From contig BSQZ01000028.1 of assembly GCA_033239005.1 (NCBI GenBank), forward strand, positions 576,501-640,500: a stretch of 64,000 nucleotides of DNA, in the 5' to 3' direction. How positions within the stretch are numbered: the first letter of the stretch is position 1; each line of letters starts with the position of its first letter. This document shows, in pieces, positions 1 through 11,000 of the stretch. Under the pieces are notes generated by a model, which saw nothing but the letters and a program-made list of their open reading frames with translations, did no database searches and was not told where the DNA came from. The stretch comes from Lamellibrachia satsuma. Lineage: Eukaryota > Annelida > Polychaeta > Sabellida > Siboglinidae. Made by a program: the position numbers and the translations under genes.

Positions 1-763
1 AGTACTTAGATCATGTAATTAACACTGCTCAAGTCAGTGAATGAGTTACAGCCCACAGGTTTATTAGGTAATATACTAACTGGGTTTAAAGCCAAGAGAC
101 TCATGGTAGGCAAACTAGGGTACAACCTCAAAACACAACTGCCAAGTAAACCAATCTGGGTATAACACAGTAGACATAATAGCTGTATACCAAAGAGTAT
201 ACATAAAACCCCTCGGGATGTATCTTGATGTGAACATTGCTAATGTACTAGTATGAATTATTTGTGGTTACATTTTATGAGTAGAATTGCTTTGAAACGG
301 CTTAGTAGATTGGAGAGACTCATTAGGATTTCAAATGGTTGTGGCCATTGTTTATAGTTGTACTGTACTCCGTGTAATTAAACATTAATTAATGAACCAA
401 GCAAACATTACATTATATTTATAAGGAACAATAGTATTTATCTAGCTAATTGTATATGAAATCATGAAGTCACGGTTCAAGAAAATGTACAAACAACCCC
501 ATGTTCATTACATTTGTTTATCAATTGTATTATTCGTACACACAATCAGCAACATGCTACATAATTAACAAATGGTTCTGTATAATACAACTGTAATTGA
601 AATGGTGTAATTGTAATTGAACTGAAAAATTTAAAGTAATTGATTTGACTTTTTTTATTGGACCTAGCCCTGCTCTCTAAGTCCTTATTGGTATAATCTT
701 GGTTGATGTCGTAGTCACCCTCCACAATCTTTGTATTTGATAATTGTAAAAACTTGCCAGTAT
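1..763. other. RPS3A intron sequence, nothing recognised
   Basis: AT-rich sequence upstream of the first visible RPS3A exon. I see no exon matching the N-terminal half of the ribosomal protein, so those exons lie outside the window and this is probably intron. No repeat or coding similarity was recognised before the snoRNA-like element at 764. Confidence 0.5.
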
Positions 764-901
764 TATCATATATTTCTCGGGCAGCAGTCAGCTTGTTAGA
801 TGGATAAGTGTGCGTTCTAGATTGTGGTACATAGACATTTCTTTTGGATAGTTGTAGAGGGAAACTGGCTTATTCCCAGTTGGTTCCGAGAAATTACAAT
901 A
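764..901 (+). ncRNA. Candidate box H/ACA snoRNA, copy 1 (RPS3A intron)
   Basis: One of five related elements in RPS3A introns. The 5' hairpin is closed by TATCATA (764-770) pairing with TGTGGTA (about 823-829) through G-U wobbles, where the other copies use CCACA/TGTGG; this is compensatory change. The 3' hairpin pairs TTTCTTTTGGA with TCCGAGAAA, has an upper stem GAGGGAA/TTCCC, and leaves an internal-loop pocket between them. The tail is TTACAATA, with ACA at 896-898 three nucleotides from the proposed end. The hinge lacks a perfect ANANNA H box. Intronic H/ACA snoRNAs in ribosomal protein genes are well known; the target is not known. Confidence 0.5.
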
Positions 902-1263
902 CTATGCAATGAAAATGCAGGATTGGTGCATATTTGAATAATTAATAATAATTGATTAATTGTGTAGGTTGTATGTGTATAATGATACTGTAATTTAGCA
1001 TCAAGTTAAAAAGTGCATTTCTTTTAATACGACTGTCCATTGTTTAATTATAGACATTTAAAATTTTATAAAGTGAGCAAAAGTAGCTGACATGATGTCT
1101 TTCAACCACTATTAGACAACTTTTCAACCAGTTCTATTCAGTCGTGCCCACCTTTGAGCTTATGTTGAAAGTGTGGTCATGAGACTGGTTATGGGCTTAG
1201 GTTTGTGTTCAGTGCCTACACATAAGTTGCACATGATTTGAGACGTTATTATTGTATTGGCAG

Positions 1264-4200
1264 ACACTGATTGAGGCGAACATTGACATCAAGACAACAG
1301 ATGGCTACCTGCTGCGTCTCTTCTGCATTGGATTCACAAACAAACGTCAGAACCAGATCAAGAAGACATTCTATGCCCAGAGCGAACAGGTAAGGAGTAC
1401 AGCTTTACTTGCTGTGTAACTAGATGTTTCTTTCTTACCCGATGTGCATATGCAAAATTTTCTTGTTTTATTTACATTTTCCTTTCTAACGCAGTTGACA
1501 GCTATTCCATAAATATATGGAGGGTGTGACCCACCATAATATTTTTTTATAATAATATATAGTATAAATTATGACCATACTAGATTCCACTTCCTATTAA
1601 TAATGAATTCCTCACCATAATTATATTCATATGTGGAATAGCCCTGAACTATTATCATTTACATCATCTAATTTGTTTTATCGTTCATGGGTAAGACTTC
1701 AAAACAGCTTTTATATATATATATATATATGTACATAAAGAGTTGGAAATTACATTTTGTCCCCTGTGTAACCTTACTACGTGTAGTTTGCGAAATCTAC
1801 TAAATACTATGTATATTGGAGGAGTCAGGTATTAGAAAAGCAATTGAGCTATTACTTTTCAATTAGAAATGGATATTTTTATCGCATCAACATTCAATTT
1901 TGTTAGGTTGTTAGGCATAAATATCAGCCTGTGTGTTTGTGTAGCAATTCTTCATGTAAGCCACCTTTACATACCATACATACATCAAAGGAGTCTACGC
2001 TTGGGATTAATGCCGACTTCTTCTGAGTTGGCTCCATTAGTCCCTAGAGACAATCAATGCTGGCCATTCATTCACTGTTGATCAATTATTGGAATAAGGT
2101 TCCATCACTAAGTTGATTGTCTTAACCCTAGGTGTGACGAATGAGAAACTTCCATGGTGTGCACAAATTGGAGTTATTCACAAGGGTGTTTTTAAAAAAT
2201 CATAACATCGCTAATAATTATCGCAGAAATATGATTGAGGAATCATTTTGTTTCTAAAAAGACCCTATTATAATAAAATGATAAAAACTACATCACATAA
2301 TCTTATGGAGATGTGACTTTTTGAATTAAAAAAAAGCAATTTCTTTTCACCCTGCTGCTAGATAATTACTGAATGACTATGTCCAATTGGGAAAATGTAG
2401 CCATTCATATTAGGTACAAAATGAATCAAATATGTTGAGAACTTGTGTTTTCATGTTTTTTTTCACCAGACTCAATTCAGGCAGGCCAATCGCTCCAGTG
2501 TTATTTACCATAGTAATGCGGGCTGTTGAAAATCGCAATGGCATCTTGCTTAAATTTACCCCAAAAAGCCAGCGACATCGTTCTAACTGTCTGAACTAGT
2601 ATAATAACGTGATTCGCTAATGCGCTCATTCAAATTGTCGAAATATTGACACGGAAACTATAATCCGGCCTAATGTGAACTGACACAGAACGAAGTAAGA
2701 AAATCTAATGGTGGATTAGTAAACAAAAAGCTCAGACGGCCCAGACAACACGTTTGTAACAACGATTGCTCATTCGCTGCATATAGCCCACTCACTCATT
2801 CAAATGTATTCGAATAGTGTAACAGAGCTTTCCAAAGGTATAACGTGTTACATGTTTAGATACTATGAATAGAACCGTAAATTTATTCTGCAGAGCGTAA
2901 TAAAAGCAGCCAAATTTGGGCACTAACTATGTGACACGTTTTGTAAGCTAGATTGTCATTAACTATCATCGACTATGCTCATGAATAAATATGAATGAGA
3001 ATGGAGAGTGACTCAGCTTTCCAATGATACCATTTGTTCCTGTCTGAGGTAGTGGTGACGAAAACAACATTGTTCCTACAGAGTGATACCAAAATCGGCC
3101 GGAACACTTTTTGCACTGATCGCGTGGGCCGAATTCAGCTCAGTGGTCACTCCCAGGGTTAAACATCTATATTAAGGATTGCAGCGCCCTGCCATGCCGG
3201 GTAATGATTTAGCAAAATCTAGCAGCTTATACCTACTTTTGGTCCAACTGTGTGAACATGAGTACTTGTGAACTCATTTTGACTTTTGAACACATATCAG
3301 GTTGGATATTGTAAGAAAGAGACCAACAAATCATAGATAATTGCTTGAACAGGAGTTGTTGTTGGAAACTACTCTAATACTAAAAGAACACAACATGTAT
3401 ACATACATTAAAAAATAATAGTAAAATGTAATAGAAATATGTTACATTGCCTTCAGCATGTAATAGAAAGACAACTAAGTAATAGATTACGTTGCAATGT
3501 AATAGACCCCAGGCTTGGTTATACATAAGTGTTCCCCTATGTAAGATGATATGCGAAGTGGTGGAGTGCCCATCAGGGATGAACAGGGCAAGCGCCCTTA
3601 TCTTTTAACACTCGCTTCAAATGGCGCGTTCCATTGCATTTTGAAGCTACAAGGGGACAGGCATAAACGTGTGATGGTATTAGCATGCAACAACTGGGGC
3701 GCCAATTTGTTTGTGCTTTTGTGTGTTATCTTTTATATTGGCACAGATGGTGAAGTAAATGTGGTGAATGCATTGTATTTCATGCTTCATCCATATGATT
3801 GTTTATGGGGTTATATTAAATTAATGTCATTATTTGGAGTTGTGTTCATTTATGTGTGCAGGTGCGAAGCATCCGCAGGAAGATGGTCGATATCATGGTG
3901 CGTGAGGTGTCATCCAACGACCTCAAGGAGCTGGTCAATAAACTGTAAGTATGCTTAGTCTGGTTCCAGTTGCATCCAGTTTATGAGCTGTTGTTGCTCC
4001 GAGTTGTCTGGCCACACCATGACATGCGGTGTTGTGCAACTTAGGTCTTGCCTACCGCTTTGATAAAAGACATACCCCTGCTGGCGGTCGGTGATTGACC
4101 ACTACTTCAAAATTAGGTTCAACTGTCACTGTATAGAACCAGTCCCAGCTCTGTCCGACAAGATCAATCATCCCACTGGTTGGTTTCATTCGTCGATCGT

Positions 4201-6179
4201 GTCCTCCCCCGGGTGTTTCTACTATTATTACGGTCAGAATCTTGCAAACTGTACATGACATTATTTCTTGTGTGCACGTGCAATAAAGCATAAGGTATCT
4301 CATCCACATTTCTCAGGCAGCAACCGGCTTACATTGTAGCTGAGTGTGCGTTCAAGATTGTGGTAAATTAACGTTTCTTTTGGACCATTGCACAGGGAAT
4401 CTGGTTTGTTCCTAGTTGGTTCAAAGAATTACAGAATTGATGTTTGGCACCATTTCAAAAAACATTGATGTATGATGCTGCATGGAGCCAATGTCATTTC
4501 ATCTGGGGTGCATCACAACATGTGCATACATGCATTATGTATCTGAAAATGTCCTTGTTGTTCGTGATATAAGCTTAACCATCACATACCACACATGTAA
4601 TACCGCCCAGCAGTGAATGGCTGGTTCTTTTGCAGTCTGGCCGGTTGTGTCCGTTATAATATGGCCCCTTTAGACCTGTCCATAACAAATGTTTCAAAAA
4701 AAAAAATTTTATCCTGAATTCTGATGTCACCACTGAGCCATTCTGTAGATAACCGCGTCGGCGACGTTTTTATCCTAGCTTTTTTATTAGGGCTGGTAGA
4801 ATATTGGTCGGGTTGGTAGGTTTTGAAACTTACCACCCCGATTGGGCTGGTGGTTAAATGTAAGTTTCCACTTCCATACGTAATAAAAAGCAGCTACTGG
4901 TTAGGCAGTAAATCCCATGTTTCTGTGATGTGGCCACATATGCGTTCAAGATTGTGGTAAATTAAATATTCCTTTTGAAACTTGATAGGGAATCCACTTA
5001 GTTCTCTGATGGTTTAGAAGAATTACAGAACTATTGTTATTTGAATATACTCGGAATAGAGATTGCAGCATTGCCTGTTTTTTCTCCACCACAGTATCCC
5101 AGACAGCATCGGCAAAGACATCGAGAAGGCATGTCAGGGTATCTACCCACTGCGCGATGTGCACATCCGCAAAGTGAAGATTCTGAAGAAACCTAAGTTT
5201 GACTGTAAGTTGACATAGTCGAACAGCAATGTGTAATTTCTTACCACATTTTATGTTTTTTTATTTGAATAAATTGTATACAGTATGTGTTATGTCCACA
5301 TTTCTCAGGCAGCAACCAGCCTGTGACGTGGCTAGGTGTGCGTTCAAGATTGTGGTACAGTAAAGTTTCATTTGGACCTCTCTACATGGAACCTGTGTTT
5401 TATGTTGGTTCAGGGGAACAACACTTGGCAAATATTTCAAAAATGTGCAAGAAAAGAAGTTGTAAATCATTTTGATTGCTCTGTAGTCTGACAATCGTGG
5501 TACCATTACATGTTTTTTTTTTTAATATTCTAATAGTTGCAATAAAGATTTGATTAATTCGTTATAACATAGATGTTTTGGGCAGTCGGTAATAGTACAG
5601 TGCGAGCTTTATAGCTGGATATATTAATAAAAGTCAACATTTGTGTAACTTGCTTTCTCCACATGTGAAATTATTTTATTTGAATAACATTTCATACAAC
5701 ATAATTGTACCATACCCACATTTCTTGGGCAGCAGTCGGCTTGTGGGGTAGCTAGGTGTGTTCAAGATTGTGGACCATGGTACGGAGAGTCTAGTTGGTT
5801 TAGGAGAATCACACTTGGACAAATGCGAATTTAAGAAAGGAATGAAATTTGTGTCTTTGTAATCTGATAATCACAACATCATTCTGTATATTATATATTA
5901 ATATAATCACAACACCATTAAGTATATTATTTATTAATATAATCACAACACCATTAAGTATATTATTTATTAATATAACCACAACACCATTATGTATATT
6001 AATATAAAATTAACATGTGCAGTTTATTAACTAAGCTAATGTGTGTTGCAGTGGGCAAACTGATGGAACTGCACGGAGAGGGATCGTCGAGCGGGGGAAA
6101 GACGACGACAGTCGGTGAAGATGGGGAGAAGGTCGACCGACCAGACAACTACGAGCCTCCGGTCTTGGAAGAGGTCTAG
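1264..6179 (+). CDS. RPS3A: Ribosomal protein eS1 (RPS3A), C-terminal four exons
   Basis: Component of the 40S ribosomal subunit. Four exons are visible: 1264-1389, 3862-3944, 5095-5204 and 6052-6179, all with AG acceptors and GT donors (gtaagg, gtaagt, gtaagt) and phases 0, 2, 0 that join cleanly. They encode about the last 148 of the usual 264 or so residues. Recognised family blocks include the [12 protein letters not shown] stretch (exon 1), the IRRKMVDIM and DLKELVNKL stretches (exon 2), [13 protein letters not shown] and VRKVKxLKKPKF-like sequence (exon 3), and [15 protein letters not shown] with a Tyr-Glu-Pro-Pro tail (exon 4). The stop is TAG at 6177-6179 and a canonical poly(A) signal follows 70 bp later. 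The N-terminal exons lie upstream of the window. The introns host H/ACA-like elements and a TTAA-flanked MITE. The identification is firm. Confidence 0.96.
1390..2121. other. RPS3A intron, only a short TA run
   Basis: Intron sequence between visible exons 1 and 2. It contains a short (TA)n run near 1713-1731. The small open frames here show no family similarity. Unlike the following introns, no snoRNA-like copy was found in this one. Confidence 0.5.
2122..3162. mobile_element. piggyBac-like nonautonomous element (MITE) with TTAA ends
   Basis: A 1033-bp element (2126-3158) bounded on both sides by TTAA (2122-2125 and 3159-3162). TTAA is the target-site duplication typical of piggyBac transposases. 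The terminal inverted repeats begin CCCTAGGTGTGAC on the left and, on the complementary strand of the right end, CCCTGGGAGTGAC; about 15 of the first 19 positions match. There is no transposase reading frame inside, so it would have been moved in trans. It sits in an RPS3A intron. The boundaries rest on the TIR/TTAA match alone. Confidence 0.6.
3163..3861. other. RPS3A intron, no feature recognised
   Basis: Intron sequence between the MITE and the exon starting at 3862. A 135-codon open frame begins at 3551 and runs through the exon in the wrong frame; it has no recognisable domain and is rejected as a gene. Confidence 0.5.
4304..4436 (+). ncRNA. Candidate box H/ACA snoRNA, copy 2 (best preserved)
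   Basis: This copy shows every H/ACA hallmark. The 5' hairpin is closed by CCACA with TGTGG, and its upper stem ACCGGCT pairs with AGCTGAGT. The hinge carries AAATTA, matching the H box ANANNA. The 3' hairpin has a basal stem TTCTTTTGGACC with GGTTCAAAGAA and an upper stem AGGGAA with TTCCT, leaving an internal pocket about 14 nt before ACA. ACA at 4431-4433 is followed by exactly three bases. It lies in the RPS3A intron 3945-5094, the usual location for a host-gene snoRNA. The guide target was not identified. Confidence 0.62.
4915..5040 (+). ncRNA. H/ACA-like element, copy 3 (5' hairpin degenerate)
   Basis: Shares the conserved right arm of the 5' hairpin (TGCGTTCAAGATTGTGG near 4941-4957), the hinge AAATTA, and a 3' hairpin pairing TTCCTTTTGAAAC with GTTTAGAAGAA. 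The tail is TTACAGAA with ACA at 5035-5037, three bases from the end. The left arm of the 5' hairpin has diverged, so the 5' boundary is uncertain. It lies in the same intron as copy 2, about 480 bp downstream. It may be a decaying duplicate. Confidence 0.4.
5296..5426 (+). ncRNA. Candidate box H/ACA snoRNA, copy 4
   Basis: The 5' hairpin is well conserved: CCACA/TGTGG closing stem and ACCAGCC with GGCTAGGT upper stem. The hinge has ACAGTA, a match to ANANNA. The 3' hairpin keeps the GGACC/GGTTC pairing but is weaker than in copy 2. ACA at 5421-5423 is followed by three bases to 5426. It lies in the last RPS3A intron (5205-6051). Confidence 0.5.
5716..5816 (+). pseudogene. H/ACA-like element, copy 5 (3' hairpin deleted)
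   Basis: The 5' half matches copy 4 closely (CCACATTTCTTGGGCAGCAG start; TTCAAGATTGTGG right arm), but the left part of the 3' hairpin is missing, shortening the element to about 100 bp. An ACA (5811-5813) near the end is retained. It is probably a pseudogene of the intronic snoRNA family, in the same intron as copy 4. Confidence 0.4.
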
Positions 6180-6248
6180 TCGCTCTAGCATTGCAATGTC
6201 CCGCTGGATGAGAACTTGACATCATTGTATTCAGTGTGCAGGGGATGC

Positions 6249-6254
6249 AATAAA
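6249..6254 (+). terminator. RPS3A poly(A) signal
   Basis: Canonical AATAAA 70 bp after the RPS3A stop codon, consistent with a short ribosomal-protein 3' UTR. Confidence 0.75.
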
Positions 6255-7239
6255 ATAATTACACACAGATTATTATGTGGTCATCAGTTTTATTTCTTAG
6301 CATCGTGCAGTAATACATACAATCGGCCATTGAATACATTCGGAATGTGAACAGAATGGCTACTTGACACAACTGACCAACACTTCTAAAATGAAAATTA
6401 ATGTATGCCTTTTTAATAGCATAAAGCAGTTGTATGTTAATCATACATTCATTTTATTAGACCATGGATATGGATGGTCATTAATACACGTGATAGTCAT
6501 GTAGAATAAAGCATGTCTACAAGCTAGACAATTATTCGTTGTAGTAATAATACTGTCCAAAATACAGCATTATAAAACTACCAAATTACATCTGGGATGA
6601 CCTGCTTGTAAAATAGTGATGAAGTAATGACATCATCAATTATTTGGATTAATATTGCTATTTGGAATGAATCGCATTATTTGGCCCAAGCATGCCTGGA
6701 AGCAATTATTCATACTGTCCAAAAACAGCATAAAACTAACTAAATCTTTATGGAATATCAGCTTGAAAAATATAATTTGCCACTACTGTATAATATACAG
6801 GCAAAAGTACAAAATTAATCAATTGCATACACCTTCATAATAGCAAAAATAATCATCCCTAGGCCTAGGTAGTATGACAGTACTGGCGAATCAAATAATA
6901 ACACCATGTACGGAGACATCTACTTCTACTGAGCAGTAACAAATGATGAAATCATCACAACAAACGTCCTATGGAGCCAACTTTCTAAAACTACCAAATC
7001 AAAAAGTACATTCCAGAAAATACCAGACCACAATTCTACTAGCTGTTTCTGTTCGGTTCGAAAAGGTTGCAAATGTGCTAAATTTTATATGAAGATGATG
7101 TGTTTGAGCACTGGTTAACGCTGACAGGAGATGCCAATGGTCGCCAGTGACATTAATTTTACAATATTGCTACTGATTGCTATTGCTACTAATTCAACGA
7201 GTTATTAAAACATCCTGGATAAAATCCTCTGATCTGCTT
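6255..7239. other. Intergenic / probable distal PRCP 3' UTR
   Basis: AT-rich region between the convergent RPS3A and PRCP genes. No coding similarity is seen. On the minus strand AATAAA occurs at 6453-6458 and again at 6289-6294. I found no canonical minus-strand signal between the PRCP stop (8017) and 6458, so the PRCP 3' UTR may extend about 1.5 kb into this region. Confidence 0.4.
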
Positions 7240-7975
7240 CAGCTGATAGGAATAACTGAATCTCGCTATGCAAGCAGTTTGAATCCCTGTATCAGCCGAT
7301 AGGAATGAGTGAAAATATCACTACGCAAGCAGTTTGGACTCTTGCATTAGTTGATAGGAATGAGTGAAAATATCTATGCAAGCAGTTTGGACTCTTGCAT
7401 GAGCTGATAGGAATGAGTGAAAATATCTATGCAAGCAGTTTGGACTCTTGCATGAGCTGATAGGAATGAGTGAAAATATTTCTATGCAAGCAGACTGGGC
7501 TCTTGCATGAGTTGATAGGAATGAGTGAAAATATCTCTATGCAAGCAGACTTGGCTCTTGCATGAGTTGATAGGAATGAGTGAAAATATCTCTACGCAAG
7601 CATTTTAGACCCCTGCACCAGCTGATAGGAATGAGAGAAAATTTCACTGTGCAAGTAACCTCGATTATCCAAGCTCCGCACCATTTCCATACTGACGCTG
7701 ATTGGCTGCTGGCGCTTCACGGGAATGCCTACACAAAATGGAGTGGTGACAGTGGTTAACGAGACTACGCATCTGCATCTTCTCTTCTCAGTGAATTCAC
7801 GAAGCCGAACGAGAGTCATAAGCGAGAGACTACTGTGCAAGCAATTTGAATTATTGCATCAGCTGATTGGAATGAGTGAAAATATTACTATGCATGCAGT
7901 TTGGACCCCTGTAGCCAGGATAACAGAAAACAAATAAGTAAACATTTGGAAGGAATGACTGAAAATATCACTATG
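7240..7975. repeat. About 55-bp minisatellite downstream of PRCP, split by an insertion
   Basis: Roughly nine degenerate units, each containing GATAGGAATGAGTGAAAAT followed by CAAGCAGTTTGGAC-like sequence. The array is interrupted at about 7660-7832 by a dispersed repeat and resumes after it. It lies just 3' of the PRCP stop codon, within the likely 3' UTR. Confidence 0.8.
7686..7832. repeat. Dispersed repeat, about 150 bp, copy 1 of 3
   Basis: Shares TGGCTGCTGGCG, GGTGACAGTGG, GAGACTACGC-like and CGAGCGAGAGT-like blocks, in the same order, with 36966-37120 and 51686-51836. No tRNA A/B boxes or coding similarity were recognised. Here it is embedded in a minisatellite; the second copy abuts another minisatellite. 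Confidence 0.7.
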
Positions 7976-8016
7976 CTAGCAACAATTTGGAAATGGTCAT
8001 TTCGAACAAGTCAGAA

Positions 8017-11000
8017 TTACGAGATGGTCTCAGCCTTCTCGTTGATGACGTAAGGGGGCATTGACTGATGTCTTGGGCCGGAATGGAAGTGGAGGGCGGT
8101 GGTGATCAAGACGCCGACAACAAGCACAGTGAGGAGGATTACGCCAGGACTGGACATCAAGTCTGCAACAATTATAACTTAATTTATAATAATACATTTA
8201 TTTCCAACAATACATTATATACAATACTCATTTAAATCATGCATATAAAAAGATAGAATAATTACAATCATATTGTGCTTCAATTTCTTCACAATTTATA
8301 ATAATAAAATATCATTCACCCAAATATAAGTGGTGGCAGCAGAGAGAGGGGTAAGTCACTAGAATAAGTCATTACTTGTGACACTAGTGACCCATCACAT
8401 ACAAATTTACAGTAATGACATTTTGGTGTTTGAGTAAAAAATCAATACACAGTACGCATGACTAATAATTATTTACAATATCAATATATTATTCAACAGG
8501 TGTGTGATACAGGATTGTTTAACTAACTATAACAAGTATTTATGCATACAAAATGTATGCATGTCAGACATGACTATTTTGTAGAGTACTATATGGTAAC
8601 TCAATCCCTTGAACAGGTACACAGAATGACACCATGGAAGAACACCATGGAAAATAGGCAAAACAAACCAAACAAACCAATACAAAAGTACCGACCCTGT
8701 AGAATCAAGGGCAGCAAAGAAATCAGTTTTGGCAAATCAGTCACACCGGAGCCCTTGGTGGTACTCCTGTGTTTAGATCCTTGATGGTACTCCTGTGTTC
8801 AGATCCTTGATGGTACTCCTATGTTCAGATCCTTGATGGTACTCCTGTGTTTAGATCCTTGGTGGTACTCCTGTGTTTAGATCCTTGATGGTACTCCTGT
8901 GTTTAGATCCTTGATGGTACTCCTGTGTTTAGATCCTTGATGGTATTCCTGTGTTCAGATCCTTGATGGTACTCCTGTGTTTAGATCCTTGGTGGTACTC
9001 CTGTGTTCAGATACTTGATGGTACTCCTGTGTTCAGATCCTTGATGGTACTCCTGTGTTTAGATCCTTGGTGGTACTCCTGTGTTTAGATCCTTGATGGT
9101 ACTCCTGTGTTTAGATCCTTGATGGTACTCCTGTGTTCAGATCCTTGATGGTACTCCTGTGTTTAGATCCTTGATGGTACTCCTGTGTTCAGATCCTTGA
9201 TGGTACTCCTGTGTTTAGATCCTTGATGGTACTCCTGTGTTTAGATCCTTGATGGTACTCCTGTGTTCAGATCCTTGATGGTACTCCTGTGTTTAGATCC
9301 TTGATGGTACTCCTGTGTTTAGATCCTTGATGGTACTCCTGTGTTCAGATCCTTGATGGTACTCCTGTGTTCAGATCCTTGGTGGTACTCCTGTGTTCAG
9401 ATACTTGATGGTACTCCTGTGTTCAGATCCTTGATGGTACTCCTGTGTTCAGATCCTTGATGGTACTCCTGTGTTTAGATCCTTGATGGTACTCCTGTGT
9501 TTAGATCCTTGGTGGTACTCCTGTGTTTAGATCCTTGATGGTACTCCTGTGTTTAGATCCTTGATGGTACTCCTGTGTTTAGATCCTTGATGGTACTCCT
9601 GTGTTTAGATCCTTGATGGTACTCCTGTGTTTAGATCCTTGATGGTACTCCTGTGTTCAGATACTTGATGGTACTCCTGTGTTCAGATCCTTGATGGTAC
9701 TCCTGTGTTTACATCCTTTGAAACCGCAGACAGATAAAGGCAATGTGAACAGGTAAGTAAAATGTGGTAACAAAGTAAATATGAGCCTACCTCCCGTGGC
9801 TATCCACCCCTTGCGTGACTGCGATTGCAGAACATTATCCACACACATGTCAGGCTACAAAATAAAACCATTTTACATTTAATACAATTTTTTTTAAATA
9901 AGTATACCTAAATATGAGGTATTTATGTTAAAAACAAACAATCTTAGTATGTAGGGACTGATGAATGTCCCTTTTGTTGCATTTAATTTTATGATTATTT
10001 GTTGTTGGTGGCACTGCGAATTGTAAGCAGATTGGCAATTATACATTATGATAATTCACACAAGTGATTTTAAAAATATGAAATAGTAATATAGTAATCG
10101 TTTTAAACAGTGTGCTGTACAACAGTACTATTGATATAAATAATGATGTTAATAAATAATAGTTAGTAGTCACTATGTCTACATATTGAACGTGCATGTA
10201 CAATACGTCTCAATCAAACAGTCACAGCAAAATAAAACATTCAGGTTTTTTAACCATGTGTCAAGTTTTGTAAACGTCAAAGGGTTGATTTCAAAAAATA
10301 TTCTACTTAATTGAGACACATTTGGGTGGGCGGTTTATTAAACGGAAAAAAAATTCCACTTTAATGAACGTGTGTTTATGTTTATTTATATAATTGTTTA
10401 CTATAATATACTATATGTTACATAGTTACAATTCGTATGGTTGCATGATGTATGTTGTCACAATGACTACGCACCTATGAAACGGATATTTTAAAATTAG
10501 ATTGCCATTTACAAATGTTAGCAATAATTATAATGATAATAACTTACACTACTGTATTGTACAATCCACTGTTGCACGATCTCTTTCTCGGCATGTCGGG
10601 CCACAATCACCGAGTGGGGGTCAGAGGGGTTTGACGCCCGCAGGTCAAGGTGATGGGCCCCTTCAGGTATCACAATGGCCACCAGGGTTTCCGAGAGGGT
10701 GGTCTTCACGCCCCCGGCAGACCATGGATCAAGCAGACCATTGCTGAAATAAACATGCATATTTTAGAAAATCTTTCAAATGAAAAGATTATATTTATTT
10801 TCTGCATTAATTAATTGAAGATTCATATTTTAATACTCTATACTCTATAATAGGACTGCTGAAAGCATTTTAAACTTCATCCCCCCGGCAGACCTGTTTA
10901 TTCTAACACCAACCGAACTTCTCTGGGAAGTATTCAGCCACATATATCCACCACATATATGCTGCATATTTGCTAACTGAGGCAATGTGGAATGAAAGAA

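Noticed and set aside
3551..3958. 135-codon plus-strand frame
   Set aside because: Runs through an RPS3A exon in the wrong frame; no similarity outside the exon.
4469..4548. Possible box C/D snoRNA in an RPS3A intron (ATGATGC ... CTGA)
   Set aside because: C box is imperfect, the terminal pairing is offset from the boxes and no C'/D' pair is evident; too weak beside the H/ACA-like elements.
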